Below, in pieces: positions 18,547-26,747 of a DNA stretch of 64,000 bases (positions are counted from its first letter, which is position 1; each line of letters starts with the position of its first letter). The position numbers and the translations under genes are program-made. The notes under the pieces are model-generated. The model searched no databases and was not told where the DNA came from. It was given only the letters and a program-made list of their open reading frames with translations. Source of the DNA: Chryseotalea sanaruensis (GTDB taxonomy: Bacteria > Bacteroidota > Bacteroidia > Cytophagales > Cyclobacteriaceae); the NCBI RefSeq assembly GCF_003990915.1, contig NZ_BHXQ01000004.1:186001-250000 (forward strand), read 5' to 3'.

Positions 18547-19824
18547 TTGAGTAGGAACGAACACATACCGGCACAAATGGACTGGGTAACAGTAATGTTA
18601 TACGCGGCACTAGTACTATTGGGCTGGTTGAACATTTACGCTTCGGTATATGACGAAACCATTCGTCAATCTATTTTTGATATTTCCTTGAGCCCTGGCA
18701 GGCAGCTATTATTCATGGCTGCATGCATTATCATCATTATCGCCATTCTCATTATTGACATGAGATTTTATGATACGTTCGCGTACATCATTTATGGCGT
18801 AATACTTTTTCTTTTAATACTGGTGCCAATTATTGGTAAAGAGGTGGGTGGGAATAAAGCCTGGCTAGGTATAGGCAGTTTTGGTGTTCAGCCTTCAGAG
18901 TTTGCCAAGTTTGCTACAGCATTGGCGGTAGCCAAGTTTGTAGGCACTATTGGATTCCGCATGGACAACCTACGAAATCAATTTGTACTTTTTGTTATGA
19001 TTGTTGTTCCTATGCTATTGATCTTACTGCAAAAGGATACAGGTACAGCTTTGGTTTTCACATCTTTCTTAATTGTATTTTATAGAGAAGGTATGTCACC
19101 TTTTCTCATTATTGTCGGTATAGCCTGCGCTATCATTTTTGTGCTGGCTCTGTTAGTTGAGAATAATATTTATCTCTATGCGGGCATAGGTGTAATATGG
19201 GCAGTTCTCATCTTCTTCTCACGCAGAAAAAAATTTAAACGACTCGCGGTATTAACAATAGGCGCGCTGCTCGTAATTGGTTTGTTGCAGAGTGTAGATT
19301 ATGTGGTGGACAATGTTTTAAAACCTCACCAGCAAAATCGTGTAAAAGCCCTTATCAATCCTGATGCAGACCCCTTAGGTTATGGATGGAATGTAACGCA
19401 ATCAAAAATTGCGATCGGTAGTGGAGGACTTTTTGGCAAAGGATTTTTAAAGGGCACCCAAACTAAATTTGATTTTGTACCAGAACAAAGCACTGACTTC
19501 ATTTTCTGTACCATTGGCGAAGAGCATGGCTGGGTAGGAAGCCTGGTAACCATAGGGCTATGGGTGGTGCTTATGTTCCGCATAATTTTTATTGCAGAGC
19601 GACAAAAAAATAGGTTCACCAGGGTATTTGCCTATGCAACATTATCCATTATGCTTTTCCACTTTGCAGTTAATATTGGCATGACGGTCGGCCTTTTCCC
19701 TGTAATTGGTATACCATTGCCCTTTTTTAGCTATGGAGGCTCCTCTTTATGGGGCTTTACAATTATGCTGTTTATTCTCTTAAAATTAGATGCCCACAGA
19801 GGACAAGTACTCCAACGGATTTGA
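18547..19824 (+). CDS. rodA: Rod-shape SEDS protein RodA
   Basis: 425 residues, about ten membrane helices. A SEDS-family peptidoglycan glycosyltransferase working with PBP2. Signature residues include QPSEFAKFATALAVAKF, LLQKDTGTALVF, RVKALINPDADPLGYGWN, KGTQTKFDFVPEQSTDFIF and PFFSYGGSS near the end, which holds the conserved aspartates and glycines of the family. The start is a TTG directly after the mrdA TAA; an internal ATG at 18579 would remove the polar leader MSRNEHIPAQ. The TTG is preferred because translation would be coupled to mrdA, but this is not certain. Confidence 0.95.
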   Translation: MSRNEHIPAQMDWVTVMLYAALVLLGWLNIYASVYDETIRQSIFDISLSPGRQLLFMAACIIIIIAILIIDMRFYDTFAYIIYGVILFLLILVPIIGKEVGGNKAWLGIGSFGVQPSEFAKFATALAVAKFVGTIGFRMDNLRNQFVLFVMIVVPMLLILLQKDTGTALVFTSFLIVFYREGMSPFLIIVGIACAIIFVLALLVENNIYLYAGIGVIWAVLIFFSRRKKFKRLAVLTIGALLVIGLLQSVDYVVDNVLKPHQQNRVKALINPDADPLGYGWNVTQSKIAIGSGGLFGKGFLKGTQTKFDFVPEQSTDFIFCTIGEEHGWVGSLVTIGLWVVLMFRIIFIAERQKNRFTRVFAYATLSIMLFHFAVNIGMTVGLFPVIGIPLPFFSYGGSSLWGFTIMLFILLKLDAHRGQVLQRI

Positions 19825-19891
19825 TAGCAGAGATGGAATCACTATTTTCGAGCCCTGAAATTACCCTAGTCAATATTCAAATTTTATAGCC

Positions 19892-21223
19892 ATGAGCGAT
19901 CAGAAAATCAGCATTAGCAACGGTAAACTTAATGTGCCTGAAAACCCAACCATTCCTTTTATTGAAGGAGATGGTACTGGTGTAGATATTTGGCCAGCTT
20001 CTCAACTAGTATTTGATAAAGCAGTTGAGAAAGCCTACAATGGAAAAAGAAAAATCAACTGGAAAGAAGTACTAGCAGGAGAGAAGGCATTTAATAAAAC
20101 TGGAAACTGGTTGCCAGATGAAACGTTGGATATTTTCCGTGAATATTTAGTAGGTATTAAAGGCCCGTTAACCACACCCGTTGGTGGTGGTATACGCTCA
20201 CTAAATGTAGCACTTCGTCAAATCCTCGATTTGTATGTTTGTTTACGCCCGGTACGTTGGTACGAAGGTGTTCCTTCTCCTGTAAAAAATCCAGGTGCTG
20301 TTGACATGGTTATCTTCCGCGAAAACACTGAAGATATTTATGCAGGTATTGAATTTGCGGCAGGTACACCTGAAGCACAAAAAGTACTAGACTTTATAGC
20401 AAAAGAATTCCCTAAAGAGTTTAACAAAATCCGCTTCAACACCAAAGAGAAATCAGAAGATTTCTGGAAGATGGTGGGTGCAACAGATGTAAAGACTGAT
20501 GTAAACGTAGGTATTGGTATCAAACCAGTAAGCTTGAGCGGTAGTACGCGTTTAATTCACAGTGCAATTGCTTACGCAATCAAACACAATCAGAAATCAG
20601 TAACGCTTGTGCATAAGGGTAACATCATGAAATTTACCGAAGGTGCTTTCCGCGATTGGGGATATGCCGTTGCAGAGCAATACTTTGGAGATAAGGTTTA
20701 CACTTGGAACAAGTGGGAGAAAACAAAGAAAGAAAAAGGTGAAGCTGCCGCTAATGAAGAACAAAAGGCGGCCATTGCAGCTGGCAAAATAATTATCAAA
20801 GATTCTATTGCAGACATCACACTTCAGCAGGTATTAACACGCCCTGAAGATTTCGATGTGATTGCAACACTAAACTTAAACGGTGACTATTTGAGTGATG
20901 CATTGGCAGCACAGGTAGGTGGTATTGGTATCGCTCCGGGTGCAAACATCAATTACATAACTGGTCACGCAATTTTTGAAGCAACACACGGAACTGCACC
21001 TAAGTATGCTGGTCAGGATAAAGTTAATCCCGGATCTGTAATTCTTTCTGGTGTGATGATGTTGGAGTATATGGGTTGGCAAGAAGCCGCTGACTTGATC
21101 AGCAGAGGTTTGGAAAAAGCTATTGCATCAAAGCGTGTAACTTACGACTTCCACAGACAAATGGAAGGCGCAACTATGCTGAAGTGCTCAGAATTTGCAC
21201 AAGAAATTGTTAAGAATATGTAA
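19892..21223 (+). CDS. icd: Isocitrate dehydrogenase (NADP-type)
   Basis: 443 residues. Converts isocitrate to 2-oxoglutarate and CO2 in the TCA cycle. It is of the E. coli type: [15 protein letters not shown], the substrate loop RSLNVALRQ (Ser103 corresponds to the phosphorylated Ser113 of E. coli), [25 protein letters not shown], and the cofactor segment [20 protein letters not shown], whose Lys-Tyr arrangement is typical for NADP. An insertion with [17 protein letters not shown] sits near residue 275. The gene is complete and single, closed by a strong terminator. Confidence 0.97.
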   Translation: MSDQKISISNGKLNVPENPTIPFIEGDGTGVDIWPASQLVFDKAVEKAYNGKRKINWKEVLAGEKAFNKTGNWLPDETLDIFREYLVGIKGPLTTPVGGGIRSLNVALRQILDLYVCLRPVRWYEGVPSPVKNPGAVDMVIFRENTEDIYAGIEFAAGTPEAQKVLDFIAKEFPKEFNKIRFNTKEKSEDFWKMVGATDVKTDVNVGIGIKPVSLSGSTRLIHSAIAYAIKHNQKSVTLVHKGNIMKFTEGAFRDWGYAVAEQYFGDKVYTWNKWEKTKKEKGEAAANEEQKAAIAAGKIIIKDSIADITLQQVLTRPEDFDVIATLNLNGDYLSDALAAQVGGIGIAPGANINYITGHAIFEATHGTAPKYAGQDKVNPGSVILSGVMMLEYMGWQEAADLISRGLEKAIASKRVTYDFHRQMEGATMLKCSEFAQEIVKNM

Positions 21224-21247
21224 ATCAGAGAATCTGTTGTCTCGGAT

Positions 21248-21285
21248 AAACTGCCTTCTGACATAAACAGAAGGCAGTTTTATTT
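21248..21285 (+). terminator. icd terminator
   Basis: A perfect 13-base-pair stem (AAACTGCCTTCTG, loop of 7, CAGAAGGCAGTTT; 21248-21280) followed by TATTTT. The 3' foot touches the stop codon of the convergent gene at 21280, so it may slow transcription from both sides, but only the plus strand has a T-rich tail. Confidence 0.85.
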
Positions 21286-21678
21286 TACAAAATACCTGAT
21301 TGCAAATAGAGGTAATATAGACAAAAGAATGATGTAGCTTGTTAAGGCCCAATCTGGGATGTTAAAATCTGATTGATTTATTTTTTGAAATATTAATACG
21401 AAGAATAAGGTTGATATAAAAAATGAAATTCCCGATAATAAAATTTTAACCCTTTTGTATGCTGTTTTTTTATTCTCTTCATTTATAAGTATGGGATAAG
21501 CTAACTTCGATGGCCTGAGCGACAACATGTAGAGTGATAAATTGATAATTAAAAGTAAAGAAAGAAGAATTATAACTTCTATAGAATTTGCCAATAGCTC
21601 AAATCTTAATGTGATAACAATTATGGTTATAGTTATTGTAATTAGATAAGAGAATATAAAAAGCCACCTACTTATCAT
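21280..21678 (-). CDS. Four-helix membrane protein, candidate SDP immunity
   Basis: 132 residues, with four hydrophobic segments at about 5-25, 34-52, 80-98 and 112-128. The loop between helices 2 and 3 reads LRPSKLAYPILINEENKK, which resembles the 'P..NYP..I..EN..' loop of DUF1648/SdpI-like membrane proteins, but the match is short and by eye. It is the last gene of the sdp-like operon, and its ATG overlaps the stop of sdpB by 4 bases (ATGA), so it is made with the toxin genes. In Bacillus the immunity protein SdpI is a multi-pass membrane protein that binds the toxin. Position, size and topology make this the best immunity candidate. AT-rich, like the rest of the operon. Confidence 0.7.
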   Translation of the reverse strand: MISRWLFIFSYLITITITIIVITLRFELLANSIEVIILLSLLLIINLSLYMLSLRPSKLAYPILINEENKKTAYKRVKILLSGISFFISTLFFVLIFQKINQSDFNIPDWALTSYIILLSILPLFAIRYFVK

Positions 21679-22607
21679 GACGCCTTTTTTATTTTCAATG
21701 TAAGCGCTTTAAACTTTAAGTCATGATATGTCGGATACAAATACAATACTAAACCACAAACGATAGAAAAAAAGAACGAGAAAATACCATGAAAGATTAT
21801 TATAAATAAATGAAAGCTTATGGCAATAGGAAGTATCCTTTTTCTGAATCTAACAGAAGCAAATATTGAAGTAAAAAGTAATAGCTCCAGAATAAGCACG
21901 CTATAAGTAAGTATGGGCTCTAAAAATTTATTACTCAATACTGGGTTAAGTAATGGTGTTAATCCGCTTTGAATTCCGAAGACGGAGTGATTGAGCCAAT
22001 AGTAAAGAGCTGTTCCATTTGCCCATTCAGTTACAGGAAATTTACCAGTTGCCGCATCAAGGTAAATAATGGCAACTTGAATACGAATGAGCCAAACAGC
22101 CATAATTGCCAAAACATTAGAAGCTGATTCTCTTTTTGTCGAAACCTCCCAATGATTTTTTCTCGTATCAGTTATGCAAATTGGGATTAACAGTAATGAC
22201 ATTATCGCGGCAATTTGATCGCCACCATCCAATAAAGAAGAAGAAAGCATAAAACTAACAGCAATCCACCAATGTAAAACAGAGGTAACCTTAATGAAGT
22301 AGCCTGAGACAACAACAATAAGGATTACAATCGCTGCTATCTGCATGAGGTAAGCGTGATCAGCACCAAGCAGCAGAAAAAAATTTAGTTTGTTGAGTGT
22401 AAACTGATCTGTGTTCAGTAATGGATTAAAGTAGACGCCCTCTGTTGACTTGTTGAAGAGATAATGAGTTGGATTAGTAAGTAAAGTAAGTAATGTACCA
22501 ATTGCTAATATTGATCTCCCTAAACCAATTACATTTGTGTGAGGATCGTATTTTTTGGATAATCTTCTAATAAAACTTTCAAAATTATCCAGTTTACTTT
22601 TTATCAT
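21675..22607 (-). CDS. sdpB: SdpB family membrane protein (HTTM domain)
   Basis: 310 residues with about eight hydrophobic segments. It has the pattern of SdpB family proteins, which carry an HTTM (vitamin K carboxylase-like) membrane domain: GLGRSILAIGTLLTLLTNP near the start (residues 28-46), LLDGGDQIAA (126-134), LLLIPICITDTRKNHW (138-153), the VWLIRIQVAIIYLDAATGK stretch (171-189), and WANGTALYYWL (195-205). In Bacillus subtilis SdpB acts with SdpA to mature the secreted SDP toxin from SdpC. Here it follows sdpA with a 14-base overlap and precedes the candidate immunity gene. The family call is firm; the reaction is unknown even in Bacillus. Confidence 0.9.
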   Translation of the reverse strand: MIKSKLDNFESFIRRLSKKYDPHTNVIGLGRSILAIGTLLTLLTNPTHYLFNKSTEGVYFNPLLNTDQFTLNKLNFFLLLGADHAYLMQIAAIVILIVVVSGYFIKVTSVLHWWIAVSFMLSSSLLDGGDQIAAIMSLLLIPICITDTRKNHWEVSTKRESASNVLAIMAVWLIRIQVAIIYLDAATGKFPVTEWANGTALYYWLNHSVFGIQSGLTPLLNPVLSNKFLEPILTYSVLILELLLFTSIFASVRFRKRILPIAISFHLFIIIFHGIFSFFFSIVCGLVLYLYPTYHDLKFKALTLKIKKAS

Positions 22608-23148
22608 GGCATGTAAGAGTTATTCGTGCAGCCTTTGCAGGCATTTTAATTTTTGATAGAGATTTACTCCATGCCCAAGGTACAGGCTCCTGAAAAACCA
22701 ATAGAAATTCCCCGCAAAGGAGTGGCTTGAATAACTTATTCTCGACTTCTTTAGATGAGGCAACAGGGTATTTTCCAGTAATTCCAGCTTGATAATTCCA
22801 TTCAGTAGTCATAAAAATGCTATCGGGTAGTTCAGCACGTGCTATTTGCATCTCAGACATAACAACTGAGGCCCGTCTATTTAAACCGATAAAATGCCTG
22901 AAGCTTGAATGACGATGATCAACAAGAGTTAACTCATCATCTATTATTTCATAAATAACGGTCTGCGCTTCACGAGGGCTTCTAGTGAAGAATGACCACC
23001 CTTGCGGAACAACCGCAAAGACCATCCGCCTCACAAAACCATCTTGAACCGGATTAAACTTAATAACAGAAAAGAAAACAATAGATAACAGTGCTGTTAT
23101 ACAGATTAATCCGATCAAGAAGGTTATTGAATACTTGTACTGAAACAA
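22594..23148 (-). CDS. sdpA: SdpA family maturation protein
   Basis: 184 residues. One N-terminal membrane helix (about residues 9-28) followed by a soluble domain that should face the periplasm. The family hallmark is VPQGWSFFTRSPREAQ at 47-62, close to the 'PQGW.FFT..PRE' block of SdpA proteins, and the region ends with CGEFLLVFQEPVPWAW (145-160). In Bacillus SdpA is needed together with SdpB for toxin production. The likely start is a TTG at 23148, 4 bases after the sdpC stop; no ATG is available before the helix. Its end overlaps sdpB by 14 bases. Likely translated by coupling along the operon. Confidence 0.88.
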   Translation of the reverse strand: MFQYKYSITFLIGLICITALLSIVFFSVIKFNPVQDGFVRRMVFAVVPQGWSFFTRSPREAQTVIYEIIDDELTLVDHRHSSFRHFIGLNRRASVVMSEMQIARAELPDSIFMTTEWNYQAGITGKYPVASSKEVENKLFKPLLCGEFLLVFQEPVPWAWSKSLSKIKMPAKAARITLTCHDKK

Positions 23149-23152
23149 AATA

Positions 23153-23947
23153 TTAATCAGTTAAGGTCGCTAAATCATTTACAAGAATTTCGAAGACAAG
23201 TAGATCTTCTGCATTTACTCCATTTATTCTTTCAACCTGGGCGACTTCTTCTTCAGTGACGGTTACAGTAACAGTTGCTGCAACGGCAACAGCTACGGTA
23301 ATGGCGGCTGCAACGTTAAAGGTTACAGCAACTTGATTATGGACAGCCAAGACAAAGTATGCAACGCAAACAAGAACAAAGCTACAAGCAGCTTCTCTTC
23401 CAGATTCAGAAGTAATCATATTATGATCTAACAACTCAAGATACTCTTCAGATTTTGACTCAAGTTTATTTCTGTCAAGCTGACCATCTGTTTTAATTTC
23501 ACCACTCACAAAATCTTCTTTTACCTTGTCAACAACCTTGTATGCATTTGGGTAAAGAATTTCCAAATGAGTATAAAGCTCCTTACCTCCACTTATGATT
23601 GCTTTTTTAATTCTAAGATGATCTTTGGATAGAATTTCGCCCTTAAAATTTTCAAAGAATTGTGGGTTGTTTTGTTCAATAGAGGTTGTTAATTCAGAGA
23701 GCGTTTTATCAAATTCAGCTCTTTGCTTAGTAGACATGCCTTCAAGCCCAGCTACATTTTCTTTATATGAATTAATTTTTTGAGCGAAAGAATTAGATGA
23801 GAAAAAAACACCTTCAAAAATTTCTTTACCAGAAAATTGAGAAACTTCAGGTGACACAGTAGAGTCAAGCGAAGAACAGCTTGAAATGATCATTGCCAAA
23901 CTCATAAGAAATGCGATTGGCCTTAAATAGGTCCTTACTAAATTCAT
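23153..23947 (-). CDS. sdpC: SdpC-like toxin precursor with lipoprotein leader
   Basis: 264 residues, first gene of the operon. The leader ends MIISSC with a lipobox Cys at residue 24, so the precursor looks like a lipoprotein; Bacillus SdpC instead has a standard signal peptide. The family block FSGKEIFEGVFFSSNSFAQK (38-57) matches the 'FSG..(Y/I)F.G..F' start of mature SdpC proteins, followed by a helical region with NPQFFENFKGEILSKD. A hydrophobic core then runs from about 186 to 231 and begins with two cysteines six apart (C188, C194; CSFVLVC), the same Cys-x5-Cys arrangement that forms the disulfide in the 42-residue SDP toxin. After it comes an Ala/Val/Thr-rich helix and an acidic tail (232-264) with many Glu/Asp, which may be removed. 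Toxin function is inferred. Confidence 0.88.
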   Translation of the reverse strand: MNLVRTYLRPIAFLMSLAMIISSCSSLDSTVSPEVSQFSGKEIFEGVFFSSNSFAQKINSYKENVAGLEGMSTKQRAEFDKTLSELTTSIEQNNPQFFENFKGEILSKDHLRIKKAIISGGKELYTHLEILYPNAYKVVDKVKEDFVSGEIKTDGQLDRNKLESKSEEYLELLDHNMITSESGREAACSFVLVCVAYFVLAVHNQVAVTFNVAAAITVAVAVAATVTVTVTEEEVAQVERINGVNAEDLLVFEILVNDLATLTD

Positions 23948-24341
23948 AGTGATGGTTGTTTAGGTTTAATGCCTACTCTTTTGATTTTCGGCTCACTCAG
24001 CTACTTATTTATTTCATGTCGATTTTTGCTTGCACATACTCGACTTCAGGGTGTCAGCCTTAAATTGACCGCTTGAAGATTTATAAAGTAAGTCTAGGTC
24101 GTTTTAAAGGCTGAAACAAGACCTTAATTTTCAGGTATTTGGCTTATCGGTATATTTGTTATTTATTCGGATATAATTGAGTTTTAATGGCTCAAACACC
24201 ATTTCGTGGTAGAATGTGGGCAAGTACTTTAAGGTTGAATTATTTAATAAGGTATTTGGCACCTTACTTGAAAGTCCAAACTCATATTATGTTGCGGAAA
24301 TTAAAATCACGTACTTAGTCTTCGACCAAACCCTTAAACCT
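23948..24341. other. Divergent intergenic region, sdpC / DUF4476
   Basis: 394 bases with no convincing gene. It must hold the sdp promoter on the minus strand, but no TAnnTTTG match stands out there. An imperfect inverted repeat (CAGCCTTAAA at 24055-24064 against TTTTAAAGGCTG at 24102-24113) lies near the middle, and a plus-strand -7 candidate is at 24151. The reading frame open from 24216 is an extension without signal features and is not used. Confidence 0.5.
24151..24158 (+). promoter_or_regulatory. Candidate promoter of DUF4476 gene
   Basis: TATATTTG fits TAnnTTTG, with TTTT (24128-24131) at the -33 distance instead of TTTG. It would leave a leader of about 180 bases before the ATG at 24342. 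Confidence 0.35.
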
Positions 24342-25421
24342 ATGAGAGCTCTCATTTTATTTATGTTGCTGATACTTGGCCTTGAAGCCTTTGCTCAGGA
24401 TTGCACAAATCCAATTGATAAAAGTTCTTTTCAGGAAGGATTTAATCAAGTAGCCATACAAGGAACGAATGCGAAAAAACTTGATGTGGCTTTATTGTTT
24501 ATCAAAGACAAGTGTTTGGTATCGGCACAGGTTAAGACAATGGCGCAACTTTTTTCAGAAGATCAACCTCGTCTTATTTTTTCCACGACAGCCTTTAAAC
24601 GCACATCTGATCCCGCTAATTTCTATGAGGTGATGGATGCTTTTACTAACCTGTCTTACGCCTTCCGTTTATACGACATAATCAAAGCTCCTGTTAAAAA
24701 AGAACCTGCAGTTACAGTACCAGTTAATCCACCTTTACCTATAGAGCAAGTGCTAACTTTCCCTAGATACAATTACCCGTCTAGTATTCGTTATGCAGGA
24801 GTAAAGGGCTGTAACGGACCTGTTGCAAATGAGGAAATATTTCGAAGAACTGCCAATAATGCTTTTTACCAGCCAACCGAAGAGGCTAAAGAAGTAGTCG
24901 TAGTAAATGCTGTTGAAACTGCATGTTTTGATTTTGCACAAGCAATGAAATTAATTTCCACCTTCCGATTAGAAGAAACTAAGCTAAAGGTGCTGATTAA
25001 AATTTTCCCTAGAGTGTACGATCAGGAAGCATACAGATTAGGGGCACAACTTTTTCTAGACACTAAACTTCGGGAAGAGTGGTTGAAATATGCTTCTTTT
25101 TACCTGGCCCCACCAGCGCCAGCTTGTGAAGAAAGCGATGCAGATTTTCAAAAAGTGCTAAAGAAAGTACAAGATAAATTCTTCGATCATGAGCGTATTA
25201 GTCTTATTGAAACCTTAGCCATAGACCATTGCTTTAAGGTAAGTCAGATCAAAAAAATGTTTACAGAGATTAGTCAGGCAGCAAGAAAACCAGACCTGCT
25301 AAAAAAATTATACGATAAGTGTCCCGATAAAAAGAACTACTATCTACTGGTTGATGATTTAATATTTCAGTCTGAAAAAGAAGAGTTAAAAAGTTTTATC
25401 AAAAGCAAAGGCAATAACTAA
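24342..25421 (+). CDS. Secreted DUF4476-type protein
   Basis: 359 residues from the ATG at 24342, chosen because it begins a signal peptide (MRALILFMLLILGLEAFAQ, cleavage after AFA). The mature protein starts with Cys-x-x-Pro (CTNPIDKSSFQEGF) and shows up to three copies of a helical unit with the DUF4476 pattern: 'F...K...A..FI.D.CL...Q...M..LF' at about 30-110, a middle unit around CFDFAQAMKLISTFRLEETKLK, and a C-terminal unit with RISLIETLAIDHCFKVSQIKKMF. DUF4476 proteins of Bacteroidota are secreted or periplasmic and uncharacterised; the unit seems to bind nothing visible. It converges with ribH, with only 19 bases between. Confidence 0.78.
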   Translation: MRALILFMLLILGLEAFAQDCTNPIDKSSFQEGFNQVAIQGTNAKKLDVALLFIKDKCLVSAQVKTMAQLFSEDQPRLIFSTTAFKRTSDPANFYEVMDAFTNLSYAFRLYDIIKAPVKKEPAVTVPVNPPLPIEQVLTFPRYNYPSSIRYAGVKGCNGPVANEEIFRRTANNAFYQPTEEAKEVVVVNAVETACFDFAQAMKLISTFRLEETKLKVLIKIFPRVYDQEAYRLGAQLFLDTKLREEWLKYASFYLAPPAPACEESDADFQKVLKKVQDKFFDHERISLIETLAIDHCFKVSQIKKMFTEISQAARKPDLLKKLYDKCPDKKNYYLLVDDLIFQSEKEELKSFIKSKGNN

Positions 25422-25440
25422 TACTGAAGTAGAGGTTGCG

Positions 25441-25908
25441 CTAGAAGTCCAGCATCTTTAATGCTGTTAGTGCAGCCTCTTCTCCTTTATTACCTAATTT
25501 ACCACCGGCACGCTCAAGCGCTTGCTTTTTATTAAGTGTGGTAAGTACACCAAATATCACTGGCTTTTTTGTTTTAATATTGACCTCAGTAATTCCATAA
25601 GCTACCGCTTGGCAGATATAATCGAAGTGAGGGGTGTCACCCTGTATAACACAACCCAAAGCAATCACTGCTTGTACATCTTTTTGCTCCGCCATCCACA
25701 AAGAGCCAAGCGTTAGTTCAAAAGTACCCGGTACATTCTTGCGGATAATATTTTGCTTCTTTATACCGTGCGCCAACAAGGATTGATAAGCGCCTTCATA
25801 CAAAGCTCCTGTAATATCTTCATTCCACTCAGCTACCACAATGGCAACTTTAGTTTTGCTAAGGTTGCGTTTGGTTTTAATTTTTCCGGATGTAAGGGTG
25901 CCCGCCAT
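25441..25908 (-). CDS. ribH: 6,7-dimethyl-8-ribityllumazine synthase
   Basis: 155 residues, usual length. Penultimate enzyme of riboflavin synthesis; condenses the ribityl pyrimidine with dihydroxybutanone phosphate and forms an icosahedral or pentameric shell. Motifs: [10 protein letters not shown], the [10 protein letters not shown] strand-loop, [16 protein letters not shown] with the catalytic His (His94 or so), and [32 protein letters not shown] near the end with the phosphate-binding residues. Complete. The TPR gene lies upstream on the same strand but is separated by a terminator, so ribH must have its own promoter. Confidence 0.97.
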   Translation of the reverse strand: MAGTLTSGKIKTKRNLSKTKVAIVVAEWNEDITGALYEGAYQSLLAHGIKKQNIIRKNVPGTFELTLGSLWMAEQKDVQAVIALGCVIQGDTPHFDYICQAVAYGITEVNIKTKKPVIFGVLTTLNKKQALERAGGKLGNKGEEAALTALKMLDF

Positions 25909-25929
25909 GCTTAAAAATCATTGTGTGGT

Positions 25930-25963
25930 TAGAAACAAAAAAGGACAGCTTCCACTGTCCTTT
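25930..25963 (-). terminator. Terminator after TPR gene
   Basis: A 9-base-pair stem (AAAGGACAG, loop of 6, CTGTCCTTT; 25940-25963) followed on the minus strand by TTTTTGTTT. It closes the gene at 25984-26670 and lies 22 bases from the ribH start. Confidence 0.85.
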
Positions 25964-25983
25964 AAATATAAAATAATTTCTGA

Positions 25984-26670
25984 TTATGAGTTACTCTGCA
26001 ACTTAGCCTTGTACTTTCTTGCGTTTTGGTACTCAGGTGATTCAAAAAACTCATTAATAATTCTGTCGTAAGCTTCAATAGCCTTTTCGTTATTGTTCAG
26101 CTTCTCATATGCCAAACCTTGCTTCATCAAGTAAGCTGGTGTAAAAAATTTGTTTGGCTTATAAGTAGAAGCTTTACCGTAATTTTTAGCAGCTTCTTCA
26201 TACTGTTGCAATTCCATGTGGGCATCGCCTAAAAGACTGTACGCACGTGGTTGCACCAATAAATCATTAGAGCTAAAATCTTGCAGATAGAGAACAGCAG
26301 CATCAAACTTTCCTTGCTTCAGATAACTTACACCTGCATAGTAATGCGCAAGGTTAGCAGCCTCTGTAATACCGTAGTCATTAATGATGTCAATAAAACC
26401 TAGGTTATTACCATCACCATTTAAAGCCAGGTTTAAGCTGTCGGCTTCAAAGTAGTGTATTGCCTGAAACATTTCTTTTTGAGCAAGTTCGTTTTGACTG
26501 TCAGCATAGTAACGGAAACCGAAGTAACCGCCAACCGCAATAACTAAGGCACCCAAAATGCCAAAAACAAGTTTGGAGTTGCTTTCAATCCAATGTTCAA
26601 AACCTATTACTTTTTCTTCCAGAACTTCTGAGTTCTCGAGTACGTTTTTGTTTTCGTCTTTCTTTGCCAT
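25984..26670 (-). CDS. Membrane-anchored TPR protein (YfgM-like)
   Basis: 228 residues. An acidic cytosolic start is followed by one membrane helix (KLVFGILGALVIAVGGYFGFRYY, about residues 33-55) and then four or so tetratricopeptide units, seen as AANLAHYYAGVSYLKQGKFDAAVLYL, PRAYSLLGDAHMELQQYEEAAKNY and YLMKQGLAYEKLNNNEKAIEAY-type repeats. This is the architecture of YfgM-type proteins, which face the periplasm and associate with the Sec translocon and chaperones. The Bacteroidota relatives are uncharacterised. It has its own promoter and terminator on either side. Confidence 0.85.
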   Translation of the reverse strand: MAKKDENKNVLENSEVLEEKVIGFEHWIESNSKLVFGILGALVIAVGGYFGFRYYADSQNELAQKEMFQAIHYFEADSLNLALNGDGNNLGFIDIINDYGITEAANLAHYYAGVSYLKQGKFDAAVLYLQDFSSNDLLVQPRAYSLLGDAHMELQQYEEAAKNYGKASTYKPNKFFTPAYLMKQGLAYEKLNNNEKAIEAYDRIINEFFESPEYQNARKYKAKLQSNS

Positions 26671-26707
26671 TTTGATAAAAAAATAGTCCCGCTTTGATAA
26701 GCGGGAC
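26671..26707 (-). terminator. pdhA terminator, overlapping the next leader
   Basis: A perfect 9-base-pair stem (GTCCCGCTT, TGAT, AAGCGGGAC; 26686-26707) followed on the minus strand by TATTTTTTTAT. It lies downstream of pdhA but also directly after a promoter, and its T tract ends at the ATG of the TPR gene. Confidence 0.75.
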
Positions 26708-26708
26708 G

Positions 26709-26739
26709 CAAAAGTACTAATTACTGCTTTTTAAACAAA
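26709..26739 (-). promoter_or_regulatory. Promoter of TPR gene
   Basis: On the minus strand TTTG (26739-26736), a 19-base spacer and TACTTTTG (26716-26709), a full match to the Bacteroidota sigma-A consensus. The start point would be near 26702, inside the following hairpin. Confidence 0.75.
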
Positions 26740-26747
26740 TTGCCTTT

